64,000 nucleotides of DNA from Streptomyces echinoruber (GCF_014651135.1 NZ_BMWH01000002.1:372001-436000); one strand, 5' to 3'; shown: positions 8,827 through 18,024, counted from the first letter of the stretch. Made by a program: numbers and translations. Notes: generated by a model not told the origin, from the sequence alone.

Positions 8827-8841
8827 CCTGAAATATTCAGG
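8827..8841. promoter_or_regulatory. MarR operator candidate in the divergent promoter region
   Basis: CCTGAAATATTCAGG is a perfect palindrome (6-bp arms, 3-bp centre) in an unusually AT-rich patch between the divergent MarR and reductase genes. A TTGACA-like hexamer (8820-8825) directly precedes it, so binding here would cover the promoter. A second weaker symmetry (GTTG/CAAC) follows about 10 bp downstream. Confidence 0.6.
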
Positions 8842-8901
8842 CGCATGGTTGTTTCACCAACTGAAGCATTCCGAGTATGTACGCGAGGAGAGGCACAGAC
8901 C

Positions 8902-9924
8902 GTGTCCGACACCCCCACCCTTCCCGCCGTCAGCCGTGAGTGGCACCTGCTCAGCCGCCCGGAGGGCTGGCCGAAGCCGGAGAACTTCGCCCTGGTCGAG
9001 GCCGAGGTGAAGCAGCCGGACGAGGGCCAAGTCCTGGTGCGCAACGAGTACCTCTCGGTCGACCCGTACATGCGCGGCCGGATGAGCGCCGCGAAGTCGT
9101 ACGTGGAGCCGTTCGAGCTGGGCAAGGCCATGCAGGGCGGCGCGGTCGGCGAGGTCGTCGCCTCCAGGGCGGAGGGCATCGCCGTCGGCGACCACGTGCT
9201 GCACTTCGGCGGCTGGCGCGAGTACGCGGTGGTCCGGGCGGAGAACGCCGTGAAGGTGGACCCCCAGGCCGCGCCCCTGTCGGCGTACCTGGGCGTGCTC
9301 GGCATGCCCGGCCTGACCGCGTACGCCGGCCTGCTGCGCGTCGCCTCCTTCAAGGAGGGCGACGCCGTGTTCGTCTCCGGCGCGGCCGGCGCGGTCGGCA
9401 GCCAGGTCGGGCAGATCGCCAGGCTCAAGGGCGCCTCGCGGGTCATCGGCTCGGCCGGCAGCGACGAGAAGGTCGAGCTGCTCGTCGACGAGTACGGCTT
9501 CGACGCGGCCTTCAACTACAAGAACGGCCCCGTGTGGCAGCAGCTCAAGCAGGCCGCCCCCGACGGCATCGACGTCTACTTCGACAACGTCGGCGGCGAC
9601 CACCTGGAGGCCGCGATCGGCGCGCTCAACCTGCGCGGCCGCGTCGCCGTCTGCGGGATGATCTCGCAGTACAACACGACCGAGCCGGTGCCCGGCCCGC
9701 GCAACATGGTCAAGATCCTGCAGAACCGGCTGCGCGTGGAGGGCTTCATCGTCGGCGACCACTACGACCTGCAGCCGCAGTTCGTCCAGGAGGTCGGCGC
9801 CTGGATCCGCTCCGGCGAGCTGAAGTACCGGGAGACGGTCGTGGAGGGCGTGGAGAACACCCTGGAGGCGTTCCTCGGCGTCCTGCGCGGCGACAACATC
9901 GGCAAGATGGTCGTCCGCCTCTGA
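8902..9924 (+). CDS. NADP-dependent medium-chain oxidoreductase (double-bond/quinone reductase type)
   Basis: A 340-residue zinc-free medium-chain reductase of the prostaglandin/leukotriene reductase and CurA/YncB group. Visible features are SVDPYMRGRM near the start, the nucleotide-binding GAAGAVGSQVGQIARLKG and YFDNVGGDHLEAAI, and the C-terminal GKMVVRL. It would reduce alpha,beta-unsaturated carbonyls with NADPH. The GTG at 8902 follows AGGAGAGG by about 9 nt; the earlier in-frame start lies in the operator region and lacks family similarity. Divergence from a MarR gene fits induction by reactive electrophiles. Confidence 0.9.
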   Translation: MSDTPTLPAVSREWHLLSRPEGWPKPENFALVEAEVKQPDEGQVLVRNEYLSVDPYMRGRMSAAKSYVEPFELGKAMQGGAVGEVVASRAEGIAVGDHVLHFGGWREYAVVRAENAVKVDPQAAPLSAYLGVLGMPGLTAYAGLLRVASFKEGDAVFVSGAAGAVGSQVGQIARLKGASRVIGSAGSDEKVELLVDEYGFDAAFNYKNGPVWQQLKQAAPDGIDVYFDNVGGDHLEAAIGALNLRGRVAVCGMISQYNTTEPVPGPRNMVKILQNRLRVEGFIVGDHYDLQPQFVQEVGAWIRSGELKYRETVVEGVENTLEAFLGVLRGDNIGKMVVRL

Positions 9925-10087
9925 CCTCCGGTCCGGTCTCCGGCTCCGGCGCCCGCCTCCGATTTCCGGCTCGGACACCCGTCTCCGGCGCCCGCTTCCC
10001 GGCATCCGCTCCCGGTGTCCGCCGGAACCGCACCATCCGCCGGAACCGCACCGTGACGTCGCCCCGCCCGGCTCGTTGCGTACGGCG

Positions 10088-10120
10088 AAGGCCGCACCCT
10101 TGGACGTGGGGTGCGGCCTT
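10088..10120. terminator. Strong bidirectional terminator hairpin
   Basis: A 12-bp perfect stem (AAGGCCGCACCC with GGGTGCGGCCTT, 9-nt loop) lies between the convergent reductase and serine-hydrolase genes. The AA/TT ends give a short U-run in both directions. The 9925-10087 stretch upstream contains only short direct repeats, including two 16-bp copies near 10017-10050. Confidence 0.75.
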
Positions 10121-10167
10121 CACCACTCACCGGCCCGACCCGGACCGGCGAGCGGCGGGCGCCGCCG

Positions 10168-11328
10168 TCAGCCCCGGCCCAGCGCCGCGCGGTGCACCGC
10201 CCGCGCCAGCCGGTCGTTCTCCGGGGCGGCGCCGCCCGGGAGGAAGGCGAAGCGGCGGCGGGTGTAGCCGTAGGCGAGACCGCTGCGGGGGTCGGCGAAG
10301 GCCTGGGAGCCGCCGGCGCCGCTGTGGCCGAACGCCCCGGCGCCCAGGAAGGGGTGCCAGGTGTCCGCGGTCATCTCGAAGCCCAGCCCGAACGACCTGT
10401 GGGTGCGCAGCACCAGGTCGTGGCCGACCGAGTGGTACTGCCCGAACTCCGCCACCGTGTCCGGCTTCAGCAGCGGCGCCTTGCCGTCCACCTCGCTGAT
10501 CGCCGCCGCGTACAGCCGCGCCAGCCCGCGCGCCGAGGCGACCCCGCCCACGGAGGCCGGGCCCCTGGCGCGGATCACCGGCTGGTTCGGCAGGCTCTCC
10601 AGGTCGACCGGCTCGGCCGCGTGCCTGTTGAGGGCGATCGACGTCAGCGTGTGCGGGCCGCTCGGCAGCGCCTCCGGCAGGGCGCGCTGCTCGGGGGTCG
10701 GCAGCATCGGCTGCGCGTCGCGGAACCGCGGCTCGTGCGCGGCCGGCAGGCCCAGGTGGAAGTCCAGGCCGTGGGGCGCGCGCACCCGCTCCTCGTACAC
10801 CTCCTGCAGCGTGTGCCCGGTGGCGCGGCGGACGATCTCGCCGGTGAGCGCGCCGAGCACCAGGGCGTGGTGGCCGAAGGCGGTGCCCGGGCGCCAGAAC
10901 GGCCGCTGGTCGGCGAGGCGTTCGGCGACCGCCCGGTCGTCGGCCAGCTCCTCCAGGGTGAAGCCGGTGTCGGTGCCGATCACGCCCGCCCGGTGCGCGA
11001 GCAGCTCCCGCAGGGTCAGCGCGCCCTTGCCTTCGGCGGCGAACTCCGGCCAGTAGTAGGTCACCCTGCGGTCCAGCTCCAGCGTGCCGTCCTGCACGAG
11101 CAGCGCCACCACCAGGTGGGCGGCGCCCTGCGTGGACGAGTACACGCCGTACAGGGACCCGCCGTCGGCGCCCGGGGGACCCGCCCACAGGTCGACCACC
11201 CGCCGGCCGTGCACGTACGCGCACACCTGGCCCTCGTAGCCGGGCCGCTCCTTCGCCACCACGGCGGCGAACTCCTCCCGCACCGCCTCGAAGCCGTCGG
11301 CGACGGTGCCGTGGATCTCCTGGGCCAT
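10168..11328 (-). CDS. Serine hydrolase-fold protein (EstB/beta-lactamase family) lacking catalytic residues
   Basis: A 386-residue cytoplasmic protein of the class C beta-lactamase/EstB esterase family with no signal peptide. The fold is clear from LYGVYSSTQGAAHLVVALLVQDG (normally S-x-x-K-G), HRAGVIGTD, PGTAFGHHALVLG (normally a Tyr before the His-Ala-Leu) and the late GHSGAGG turn. The motif that should carry the general-base Lys reads SSTQ, and the usual Tyr of the second motif is His. The nucleotides support both readings (CAG and CAC). Either it is a non-catalytic binding protein or it uses another base. It lies alone between convergent and divergent neighbours. Confidence 0.85.
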   Translation of the reverse strand: MAQEIHGTVADGFEAVREEFAAVVAKERPGYEGQVCAYVHGRRVVDLWAGPPGADGGSLYGVYSSTQGAAHLVVALLVQDGTLELDRRVTYYWPEFAAEGKGALTLRELLAHRAGVIGTDTGFTLEELADDRAVAERLADQRPFWRPGTAFGHHALVLGALTGEIVRRATGHTLQEVYEERVRAPHGLDFHLGLPAAHEPRFRDAQPMLPTPEQRALPEALPSGPHTLTSIALNRHAAEPVDLESLPNQPVIRARGPASVGGVASARGLARLYAAAISEVDGKAPLLKPDTVAEFGQYHSVGHDLVLRTHRSFGLGFEMTADTWHPFLGAGAFGHSGAGGSQAFADPRSGLAYGYTRRRFAFLPGGAAPENDRLARAVHRAALGRG

Positions 11329-11472
11329 CCGTTCTCCTCACCAGCCGGGCCGACCGGGCGCGACCCGCTCGGTTCTTCCCCTTGTCTTCCCTTGTCCTCC
11401 CCACGCGGGTCCCCGGGATCGGTACGGCGGGACGGGCCCGTTCGACTCAACGGACCCGGGTAGGGTTCCCGC

Positions 11473-12315
11473 ATGCGTGATCTCGGGGCGGGTTTCCGTT
11501 ATCTCCTCCAGGGCCAGCGGTGGATGGCCCGCAACAGCCGGCAGTACGGCTTCGGCCTGCTGCCCGGTCTGATCACCCTCGTCCTCTACGCGGCCGCGCT
11601 GGTCGGGCTCGCCGTGTGGGGCGACGACCTCGTCACCTGGTCGACCCCGTTCGCCGACGGCTGGTCGGGCCCGTGGCGGGGACTCTTCCGCGGGTTCCTC
11701 ACCGCCGTGCTGTTCGCCCTCGGCCTCCTCCTCGCCGTCCTCACCTTCACCGCGGTCACCCTGCTGATCGGCCAGCCCTTCTACGAGAACCTCTCCGAGA
11801 AGGTCGACCGCGACGCCTCCCCCGACGGCACCGCACCCGAGTCGGACCTGCCGCTGTGGCGCGAGCTGTGGGTCTCCGCCCGCGACAGCCTGCGCATCCT
11901 GGTACGCGCCGGGCTGTGGGGCGTGCTCCTGTTCGCCCTGGGGTTCCTGCCGTTCGTCGGCCAGACCGTCGTGCCGGTCGTCGGCTTCTTCGTCACCGGC
12001 TTCTTCCTCACCGAGGAGCTCACCGCCGTCGCCCTGCAGCGCCGCGGCGTGCACCTGCGCGAGCGCCTGGCCCTGCTGCGCTCCCGCAAGCCGCTGGTGT
12101 GGGGCTTCGGCACCCCGCTCGGCCTGGCCTTCCTGGTGCCGCTGGTCGCGGTCTTCCTCATGCCGGGCGCGGTCGCCGGCGCCACCCTCATGGCGCGGGG
12201 CCTGATGGGGGAGGAGACCGCCGGCGACGGTGACGGTGACGGCGGCGGTGACGGCGACCGCGGCGCGGTCACGCTCCCGCCGCCACCGCCAGGATCGCCC
12301 GCACCCGGGCGATGA
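11473..12315 (+). CDS. EI24/CysZ-like membrane protein
   Basis: A 280-residue integral membrane protein with about four to five hydrophobic segments (FGLLPGLITLVLYAAALVGLAVW, AVLFALGLLLAVLTFTAVTLLIG, GLWGVLLFALGFLPFVGQTVVPVVGFFVTGFFL, GLAFLVPLVAVFLMPGAVAGATL). The phrase GQPFYENLSEKVD is the EI24-domain signature found after helix two. Members include the CysZ sulfate permease, but most actinobacterial versions are uncharacterised. The Gly/Asp repeat near the C-terminus and the Pro tail overlap by 47 bp the 3' end of the convergent disrupted gene, so the tail may not be conserved. Confidence 0.85.
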   Translation: MRDLGAGFRYLLQGQRWMARNSRQYGFGLLPGLITLVLYAAALVGLAVWGDDLVTWSTPFADGWSGPWRGLFRGFLTAVLFALGLLLAVLTFTAVTLLIGQPFYENLSEKVDRDASPDGTAPESDLPLWRELWVSARDSLRILVRAGLWGVLLFALGFLPFVGQTVVPVVGFFVTGFFLTEELTAVALQRRGVHLRERLALLRSRKPLVWGFGTPLGLAFLVPLVAVFLMPGAVAGATLMARGLMGEETAGDGDGDGGGDGDRGAVTLPPPPPGSPAPGR

Positions 12316-13137
12316 TGTCCAGCCGGTTGCGCACGAACTCCGGATCGGTGACGGCGCCCGTCGCCGGGCCGGTGTCGCCCGCGCCGAACCGCGGCACCGG
12401 CGTGTGCGCGTGCCCGCCCGGCAGCCGGCCGCGCAGACCGAGCCGGTCCCGCGGCGGGGTCGCCCGGTAGGCGATCTCGTTCGACAGGTGGTCCCCGCCG
12501 CTCCCGGCCCGGGCCGCCGACCCGGGCGTCGGGCCGCCGGGCCGGACGACGGGCTCGGTCCCGCCCGCCGGGATCTCCGTGACGCTCGTGTGGTCGTACA
12601 CCGGGAACCGGCCGGTGTCCGCCGCGACGACGTCCCGGCAGGGCAGCGTGGTCGTCGTCCACTGCGGCCGCGTGGCGGGGCCGGCGACCGGGACGGTGCC
12701 GGTGCTGCTCGCGTTCTCGTTGTCCGGGAAGCCGCCCCGCCAGGCCCCGTTGGCGCGCTCCACGTCGAACCGGCCCACCCGGCCCTGACTGACCGTCACG
12801 AACGCGTCGACCTGCGGCAGGTACGGCCGCAGCGTCCGCTCCACCGTCCCCTGCGCGAAGTCCCGCCGGCGCACCGGGAACACGACCGCCGCCACAGCGC
12901 CGCGCCCCGCCGTTCCACGACACGCCGGGCCCGCGCGTAGGAGCGGACCCGCTCCAGCTCCCGGGCGCATTGCGCCGCCATCGCGTCGAATCCGGACCGC
13001 CGCAGGATCTCCCGCGGCACCGGGCCGTCCAGCCGCCGCTCCTCGGCGGTGGGCGCGAGCGCGGTGCCGGCCGCCGGCACCGGGACCGCCGGCAGGGCAA
13101 GAACGAGGAGACCGATGCGAAGGCGTGCGCGTGCCAA
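12269..13137 (-). pseudogene. Disrupted secreted C15 (pyroglutamyl peptidase-like) protein gene
   Basis: Two reading frames are needed to follow the protein. From a TTG near 13137, one frame gives a signal peptide (LARARLRIGLLVLALPAVPVPAAGTA cleaved after about residue 25) and a helical segment ending at GAALWRR. At about 12888 the homology passes to another frame, which continues AVVFPVRRRDFAQGT through to the end at 12269. The second part carries features I recall from secreted actinobacterial pyroglutamyl-peptidase-like proteins, including LSNEIAYR and GGHAHTP. The expected central region with a GFDPF motif is missing, so the gene seems to have suffered an internal deletion with loss of frame. 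The usual nucleophile Cys position reads Ser. Family recall, not a search, supports the deletion. Confidence 0.6.
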
Positions 13138-13560
13138 GGCGGTTGGTGTCCTTCCGTCGCCGTGGGGGAGTGCGCGCCGCCGGACGGCGGCGGTATCGCG
13201 TGACGGAAGCGGCGGGCGCCACGGTGCGTGCCCCGGGGCCGGCCCCGGGCGGCCCGTGCGTCCTCCCGCCGGATGCGCCGCCGTGACGGCGGTACCGGGA
13301 CAGCGCGTCGAGGACACCGCCGTACCGCCGCGCCGCGCCTTCGAGACCCGGGACGGGAAGGCGAACGCGGGGGTCTTTGTGAAAGGTTCGTACGAGATCA
13401 CGGCCGGACGGCCGATCGGGAACCGCCGTCCGGCGGGTGCGATTACCGTCTGACCGGGGAAGGCTCTCCCCGGAAGGTCTTCGGGGAAGGCTCTCCCGCG
13501 TCGGGGAAGGCGCTCCCCGTGGGCCGGCCCCGGTCCGGAACCTGACGGCCGGACCGGGGC
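13138..13560. other. Gene-free stretch with short repeats
   Basis: No credible gene was found between the disrupted gene and the galM end. At about 13450-13530 the stretch holds three copies of GGGGAAGGCTCTCCC-like sequence, each able to form a small hairpin; these could act as a terminator. The rest shows nothing I can name. Confidence 0.5.
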
Positions 13561-13653
13561 TCACCCCGGCTCGGAGGTCACCGGGGGCCTGGAAGTCACC
13601 GGATCCCCGGCCCGCAGATCACTGGATCCCCGGCCGCAGGTCACCGGGTCGAG
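13561..13653. repeat. Stop-codon-anchored repeats after galM
   Basis: Units of 17, 18, 23 and 22 bp begin at 13561, 13578, 13596 and 13619, each starting TCAC, and lead into the galM stop (TCA at 13641). On the minus strand each unit therefore repeats the end of galM including TGA. Confidence 0.7.
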
Positions 13654-14618
13654 AAGCCGTACACCGTCTCGGACCGGAAGACCTCGCCCGGCCGCAATTC
13701 GGTGCTCGGGAACTCCGGCCGGTTCGGCGAGTCCGGGAAGTGCTGCGTCTCCAGCGCGATGCCGTCGCCGGGGGAGAAGGGGGCGTCGAGGTGGTCGCCG
13801 GTGTAGAGCTGCAGGCCCGGTTCGGTCGTCGCCACCGTCAGCACCCGTCCCGACGCCGGGTCGTACAGCTCGGCGACCTCCTGCGGCCGCTCGGTCACGC
13901 CCTTGTCGAGGACGAAGTTGTGGTCGTAGCCGCAGCCCGCCTTGCGCGGCTCGCGGAAGTCGAACCGGGTCCCGGCCACCTGCGCGAGCTCCCCGGTGGG
14001 GACGAGGTGCTCGTCGACCGGCGTGTACCGCCCGGCCGCGATGCGCAGTTCGTGCCCGCCCGCGCCGCCGGAGGCCGCGCCGGCCAGGTTCCAGTAGGAG
14101 TGGCTGGTCAGGTTCACCACGGTCGGCGCGTCCGTGACCGCCTCGTAGGAGATGTGCAGCGCACCCGACTCGTCCAGGCGGTAGGTCGCCGTCACCTCCA
14201 GGCGGCCGGGGAAGCCCTCCTCGCCGTGCGGGCTGACGCGGAACAGCCGCAGCCCGTGCTCGACCGGCGTCACCTCCCACACCCGCCGGTCGAAGCCGCG
14301 CTCCCCGCCGTGCAGCGAGTTCGGCCCGTCGTTCTGCGCCAGCGCGTACGTGCGGCCGTCCAGCGGGAAGCGGCCGCGCGCGATCCGGTTGGCGTACCGG
14401 CCGATCAGGGCGCCGAGGTAGGCCCCCGGGTGCTCCAGGTACCCGTCCAGGTCCGCGAACCCGAGCACCACGTCGGCCGTGCGCCCCTCCCGGTCCGGGA
14501 CCTCGACCGACTGCACGATGCCGCCGTACGACAGCACCCGCACCCGGACGCCGCCGCGCCGCAGCGTCCAGCGGTGGACGGGGGTGCCGTCGGGAAGCGT
14601 GCCGAACCGTTCGCTCAT
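13641..14618 (-). CDS. galM: Aldose 1-epimerase (mutarotase)
   Basis: A 325-residue protein that interconverts alpha and beta anomers of aldoses. The family signatures are present in order: VQSVEVPDREG near the N-terminus, GRYANRIARGRF (substrate-binding Asn/Arg), NDGPNSLHGGERGFD (His), NLTSHSYWNLAG with the catalytic His, and FPSTELRPGEVF with the catalytic Glu near the C-terminus. Length is normal. It begins 9 bp after the end of the SGNH hydrolase gene, so the two are probably co-transcribed. The gene ends in tandem repeats that copy its stop codon. Confidence 0.93.
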   Translation of the reverse strand: MSERFGTLPDGTPVHRWTLRRGGVRVRVLSYGGIVQSVEVPDREGRTADVVLGFADLDGYLEHPGAYLGALIGRYANRIARGRFPLDGRTYALAQNDGPNSLHGGERGFDRRVWEVTPVEHGLRLFRVSPHGEEGFPGRLEVTATYRLDESGALHISYEAVTDAPTVVNLTSHSYWNLAGAASGGAGGHELRIAAGRYTPVDEHLVPTGELAQVAGTRFDFREPRKAGCGYDHNFVLDKGVTERPQEVAELYDPASGRVLTVATTEPGLQLYTGDHLDAPFSPGDGIALETQHFPDSPNRPEFPSTELRPGEVFRSETVYGFSTR

Positions 14619-14627
14619 GGGGAAAGG

Positions 14628-15506
14628 CTAGGCCACCGGCTGCGGCGCGGTGACGGTGCGGTAGGCGATCTCGGCGAGTCGCGCCTGACCGGTCAGGCTC
14701 GGATGGAACCAGTCCCAGTGGCTCAGCTCCGCCGTGCCGAACCGGTAGGCGAACACCGCGTCACCGTCGAAGCGGCAGCGCCGGTCCCGCGCGCACACCT
14801 CCCGCAGCACCCGGTTGTAGGCCTCCACCCGCTTCTGCACGGTGTCGCGCCGGGCGGTGGCCGCCGCGTCCAGCGCCTCCGCGTCCGCCAGCATCGACGG
14901 GCAGATGCCCAGCCGCCAGATCTGCCGGCCCAGCGGGCTGGCGCGGCCCTGCTCCCACAGCCGCTTCAGGTTCGGCACGCTCGCCACGTACACCTGGGTC
15001 CTCGGCAGCGCCCGGCGCAGGGTGCGCAGCGCCGTCTCGAACCCGGCGCGGAAGTCCGCCACCGGCGTCATCGCCCTCGTGCTGGACCGGCAGGCGTCGT
15101 TGGCGCCCACCATCACCGTCACCAGCTGCGGGCGGTGCCGCACCGCCTGCTCGATCTGCCCCGGCAGGTCGGCCATCCGGGCCCCGGTCACCGCGTGGTT
15201 CCAGCTGCGCCGGGCGGCCCGCTCACGGCCCAGCAGCCGCACCGCCAGGCTGTCCACCGCCGTGTCGGTGCCGGTCGCCCAGGACACCTGCGGGCAGTCC
15301 GACAGCACCGAGCAGGCGTCGAAGCCACGGGTGATGGAGTCGCCGACGGCGGCCACCGAGTCCGGGCTGCGGTCCCACACCGGCGCCGCCCGCGCGCTGC
15401 CGGACGGGGCGGGGGAGGCGCCGCCGGCGTCACAGCCCGCGACGCCCAGCACGGCCGCCGTCAACAGCGCGACGGCGGCCCGCTTCCGGTGGCTTCGCTT
15501 CCGCAT
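14628..15506 (-). CDS. SGNH/GDSL-family lipoprotein hydrolase
   Basis: A 292-residue secreted esterase/lipase-type hydrolase. The signal peptide ends in the lipobox GVAGC (Cys about residue 24), so it is membrane-anchored. The SGNH blocks are complete: AAVGDSITRGFD with the nucleophile Ser, VTGARMADLPGQ with the Gly, MVGANDACRS with the Asn, and HWDWFHPSLTGQ with the catalytic Asp/His. Paired Cys residues (ACSVLSDCPQ; CARDRRCRF) suggest disulfides. The ATG at 15506 lies directly after AGCAGGGG. It is co-directional with galM. Substrates of this family include acetylated polysaccharides and lipids; none can be assigned. Confidence 0.88.
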   Translation of the reverse strand: MRKRSHRKRAAVALLTAAVLGVAGCDAGGASPAPSGSARAAPVWDRSPDSVAAVGDSITRGFDACSVLSDCPQVSWATGTDTAVDSLAVRLLGRERAARRSWNHAVTGARMADLPGQIEQAVRHRPQLVTVMVGANDACRSSTRAMTPVADFRAGFETALRTLRRALPRTQVYVASVPNLKRLWEQGRASPLGRQIWRLGICPSMLADAEALDAAATARRDTVQKRVEAYNRVLREVCARDRRCRFDGDAVFAYRFGTAELSHWDWFHPSLTGQARLAEIAYRTVTAPQPVA

Positions 15507-15772
15507 CCCCTGCTGGTCCCCTCGGTCGCCCGCACACCCCTGGACGGGGCCCTTCCCCCATAACAACGTGCGGAGGTTCCCCGGCCCACCCGGTGCGACG
15601 GACCGGACCCGCACAAGCGTCCCCCCGGGTGAATGGCGGAGGTTTCCTGGCCCCGGGAGCCACCGTACGTCACACTCCTTGCGCCGCCGCAGGGTAGCCT
15701 CGCCCTCAACGCGGCTGCCCCACCACCGCCGTTTGGCCCGTTGCACACGTCCCGCCCAGCCCGGAGGTCTCG

Positions 15773-16267
15773 GTGACGACACGTGGAGTCCTGTACGTGC
15801 ACTCCGCGCCCCGCGCGCTGTGCCCGCACGTCGAGTGGGCCGTCGCCGGCGTGCTCGGCACGCGCGTCAGCCTCGACTGGATCCGGCAGCCCGCGGCCCC
15901 CGGCACCTGGCGCGCGGAGTTCTCCTGGCAGGGCGAGGCGGGCACCGCCTCCAAGCTGGCCTCCGCGCTGCGCGGCTGGCACCTGCTGCGCTTCGAGGTG
16001 ACCGCCGAGCCCTGCCCGACGGCCGAGGGCGAGCGCTACAGCTGCACCCCCGACCTCGGCATCTTCCACGCCGTCACCGGCATCCACGGCGACATCCTCA
16101 TCCCCGAGGACCGCCTGCGCGCCGCCCTGACCCGCGCCCAGCGCGGCGAGACCGACCTGGAGGCCGAGATCGCCCGCCTGCTGGGCAAGCCCTGGGACGA
16201 CGAGCTGGAGCCGTTCCGCTACGCCGGCGAGGGCGCCCCGGTGCGCTGGCTGCACCAGGTGGTCTGA
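15773..16267 (+). CDS. DUF3145 family protein
   Basis: A 164-residue cytoplasmic protein of a family confined to actinobacteria and conserved next to the fatty-acid synthase operon in streptomycetes. It starts MTTRGVLYVHSAPRALCPHVEWAVAGVLG and contains the conserved block RYSCTPDLGIFHAVTGIHGDILIPEDRLR. GTG at 15773 has GGAGG 6 nt upstream. The function is unknown; the gene is convergent with fabF across a strong terminator. The 266-bp region upstream, shared with the divergent SGNH hydrolase, contains two imperfect 26-bp copies of a GCGGAGGTTYCCTGGCCC-like element at about 15570 and 15640. Confidence 0.88.
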   Translation: MTTRGVLYVHSAPRALCPHVEWAVAGVLGTRVSLDWIRQPAAPGTWRAEFSWQGEAGTASKLASALRGWHLLRFEVTAEPCPTAEGERYSCTPDLGIFHAVTGIHGDILIPEDRLRAALTRAQRGETDLEAEIARLLGKPWDDELEPFRYAGEGAPVRWLHQVV

Positions 16268-16291
16268 CACCCCGCCGGGCGAGGCACGCGG

Positions 16292-16326
16292 AAAGGGCTC
16301 CACCGGAGAACCGGTGGAGCCCTTTT
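16292..16326. terminator. Bidirectional rho-independent terminator
   Basis: A perfect 12-bp stem (GGGCTCCACCGG/CCGGTGGAGCCC, loop AGAA) is flanked by AAA on the left and TTTT on the right, so it can terminate both DUF3145 and the convergent fab operon. Confidence 0.92.
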
Positions 16327-16347
16327 GCGTGGTCACGCGGGTGCCGC

Positions 16348-17613
16348 TCAGACCGTGCGGAACGCCAGCACCACGTTGTGGCCGCCGAAGCCGAACGAGT
16401 CGTTCAGGGCCGCGATCCGCCCCTCCACGGGCAGCTTGCGGGCCTCGCCGCGCACGATGTCGGCGTTGACCTCGGGGTCGAGGTGGTCGACGTTGATCGT
16501 CGGAGGCGCGACGCGGTGGTACAGCGCCAGGATGGTCGCGACCGTCTCCACCCCGCCGGCGCCGCCGAGCAGGTGACCGGTCATCGACTTGGTGCTGGTG
16601 ATCGCCATGTGGTCGACGTCGTCGCCGAAGGCCTTGCGCAGCGCCTTGATCTCACCGACGTCGCCCTGCGGGGTCGAGGTGGCGTGCGCGTTGATGTGCA
16701 CGATCTCGGCCGGGTCCAGGTCGGTGCGGTCGAGCAGGTTCTGCAGCGCGGCGGCGATGCCCGTGCCGGACGGCTCGGGCTGGGTGATGTGGTGGGCGTC
16801 GGAGGAGATGCCCTGGCCGACGGCCTCGGCGTAGACGCGGGCGCCGCGGGCCTTGGCGTGCTCCTCGGACTCCAGCACGATCACACCGGCGCCCTCGCCC
16901 ATCACGAACCCGTCGCGGGCGGTGTCGAAGGGGCGGGAGGCGCCCTGCGGGTCGTCGTTGTTCTTCGACATCGCCATCATGTTGCCGAACGCGGCGATCG
17001 GCAGCGGGTGGATCGCCGCCTCGGTGCCGCCCGCGACGACCACGTCGGCGCGGCCGGTGCGGATCATCTCGATGGCGTAGCCGATGGCCTCGGCGCCGGA
17101 GGCGCAGGCCGAGACCGGGGTGTGCACACCGGCCATGGCGCCCAGCTCGATGCCGACGTTGGCGGCCGGCGAGTTGGGCATCAGCATCGGCACGGTGTGC
17201 GGGGAGACACGGCGGACGCCCTTCTCCCGCAGCACGTCGTACTGGTCGAGCAGTGTGGTCACGCCGCCGATGCCGGAGGCGATGACCGCGCCGAGGCGGT
17301 GCGGGTCGACCGCGCCGTCCTCCCCGGCCCGGCCGGTGAAGCCGGCGTCCTGCCAGGCCTCGCGGGCCGCGAGCAGCGCGAACTGCGCCGAGCGGTCCAG
17401 CTTGCGGGCCTGCGGACGCGGCAGGATCTCGGTGGGTTCCACGGCGATCTGCGCGGCGATGCGCACGGGCATCTCCGCGGCCCACTCCTGCGTCAGGAGG
17501 CTGACGCCGGAACGACCGGCGACCAGGCCCTCCCAGGTGGAGGCCGCGTCGCCACCCAGCGGTGTGGTTGCGCCGATACCGGTGACGACCACGGTGCGAT
17601 TGGTCGAGCTCAC
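16348..17613 (-). CDS. fabF: 3-oxoacyl-ACP synthase II
   Basis: A 421-residue elongating condensing enzyme of type II fatty-acid synthesis. The catalytic triad is visible: Cys170 in [15 protein letters not shown], His in [12 protein letters not shown], and His in [12 protein letters not shown]; the C-terminal [15 protein letters not shown] loop is canonical. The GTG at 17613 is chosen because GGAGAAG lies 6 nt upstream; a TTG six codons earlier overlaps that ribosome site. It is the last gene of the fabD-fabH-acpP-fabF operon, 84 bp after acpP, and ends at a strong terminator. Confidence 0.96.
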   Translation of the reverse strand: MSSTNRTVVVTGIGATTPLGGDAASTWEGLVAGRSGVSLLTQEWAAEMPVRIAAQIAVEPTEILPRPQARKLDRSAQFALLAAREAWQDAGFTGRAGEDGAVDPHRLGAVIASGIGGVTTLLDQYDVLREKGVRRVSPHTVPMLMPNSPAANVGIELGAMAGVHTPVSACASGAEAIGYAIEMIRTGRADVVVAGGTEAAIHPLPIAAFGNMMAMSKNNDDPQGASRPFDTARDGFVMGEGAGVIVLESEEHAKARGARVYAEAVGQGISSDAHHITQPEPSGTGIAAALQNLLDRTDLDPAEIVHINAHATSTPQGDVGEIKALRKAFGDDVDHMAITSTKSMTGHLLGGAGGVETVATILALYHRVAPPTINVDHLDPEVNADIVRGEARKLPVEGRIAALNDSFGFGGHNVVLAFRTV

Positions 17614-17697
17614 GGGGTTCTTCTCCAACGGATACGAGGATTCAACGGCGCCACCGCCGGGTGGCGGGGCAGGCGGCCCAGGGACGGACCGGTGGGG

Positions 17698-17946
17698 TCA
17701 GCCCTGGTGCTTGAGGATGTAGTCGGCAGCGTCGCGGACCGTCTTGAGGTTCTTGACGTCCTCGTCCGGGATCTTGACGTCGAAGCGCTCCTCGGCGGCG
17801 ACGACGACCTCGACCATGGACAGCGAGTCGACGTCCAGGTCGTCGGTGAAGGACTTGTCCAGCTGGACGTCCTCCACCGGGATGCCGGCGATCTCGTTCA
17901 CGATCTCCGCGAGACCGGCGACGATCTCTTCCTGAGTGGCGGCCAT
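17698..17946 (-). CDS. acpP: Acyl carrier protein
   Basis: An 82-residue acidic four-helix carrier protein. The phosphopantetheine attachment site is Ser41 in DLDVDSLSMVEVV. Length and charge are typical. It has GGAGCGCC upstream of the ATG at 17946 and sits 78 bp after fabH and 84 bp before fabF; these longer gaps may permit extra expression of the carrier protein, as is common for acpP. It carries growing acyl chains for FabD, FabH and FabF. Confidence 0.96.
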   Translation of the reverse strand: MAATQEEIVAGLAEIVNEIAGIPVEDVQLDKSFTDDLDVDSLSMVEVVVAAEERFDVKIPDEDVKNLKTVRDAADYILKHQG

Positions 17947-18024
17947 GTCAGGCGCTCCTTCGTAGATGTTCCAGAGGGTATGGCGGTGGACCCGCACCGG
18001 ACCGCATGATCCGGCACGGAGTGC

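Noticed and set aside
13138..13401. N-terminal extension of the disrupted C15-like gene
   Set aside because: The open frame has no signal-peptide character and lies before a suitable start with AAGGAC upstream.
17614..17628. TTG start for fabF six codons upstream
   Set aside because: It overlaps the GGAGAAG ribosome site of the GTG start, which also fits the family N-terminus.
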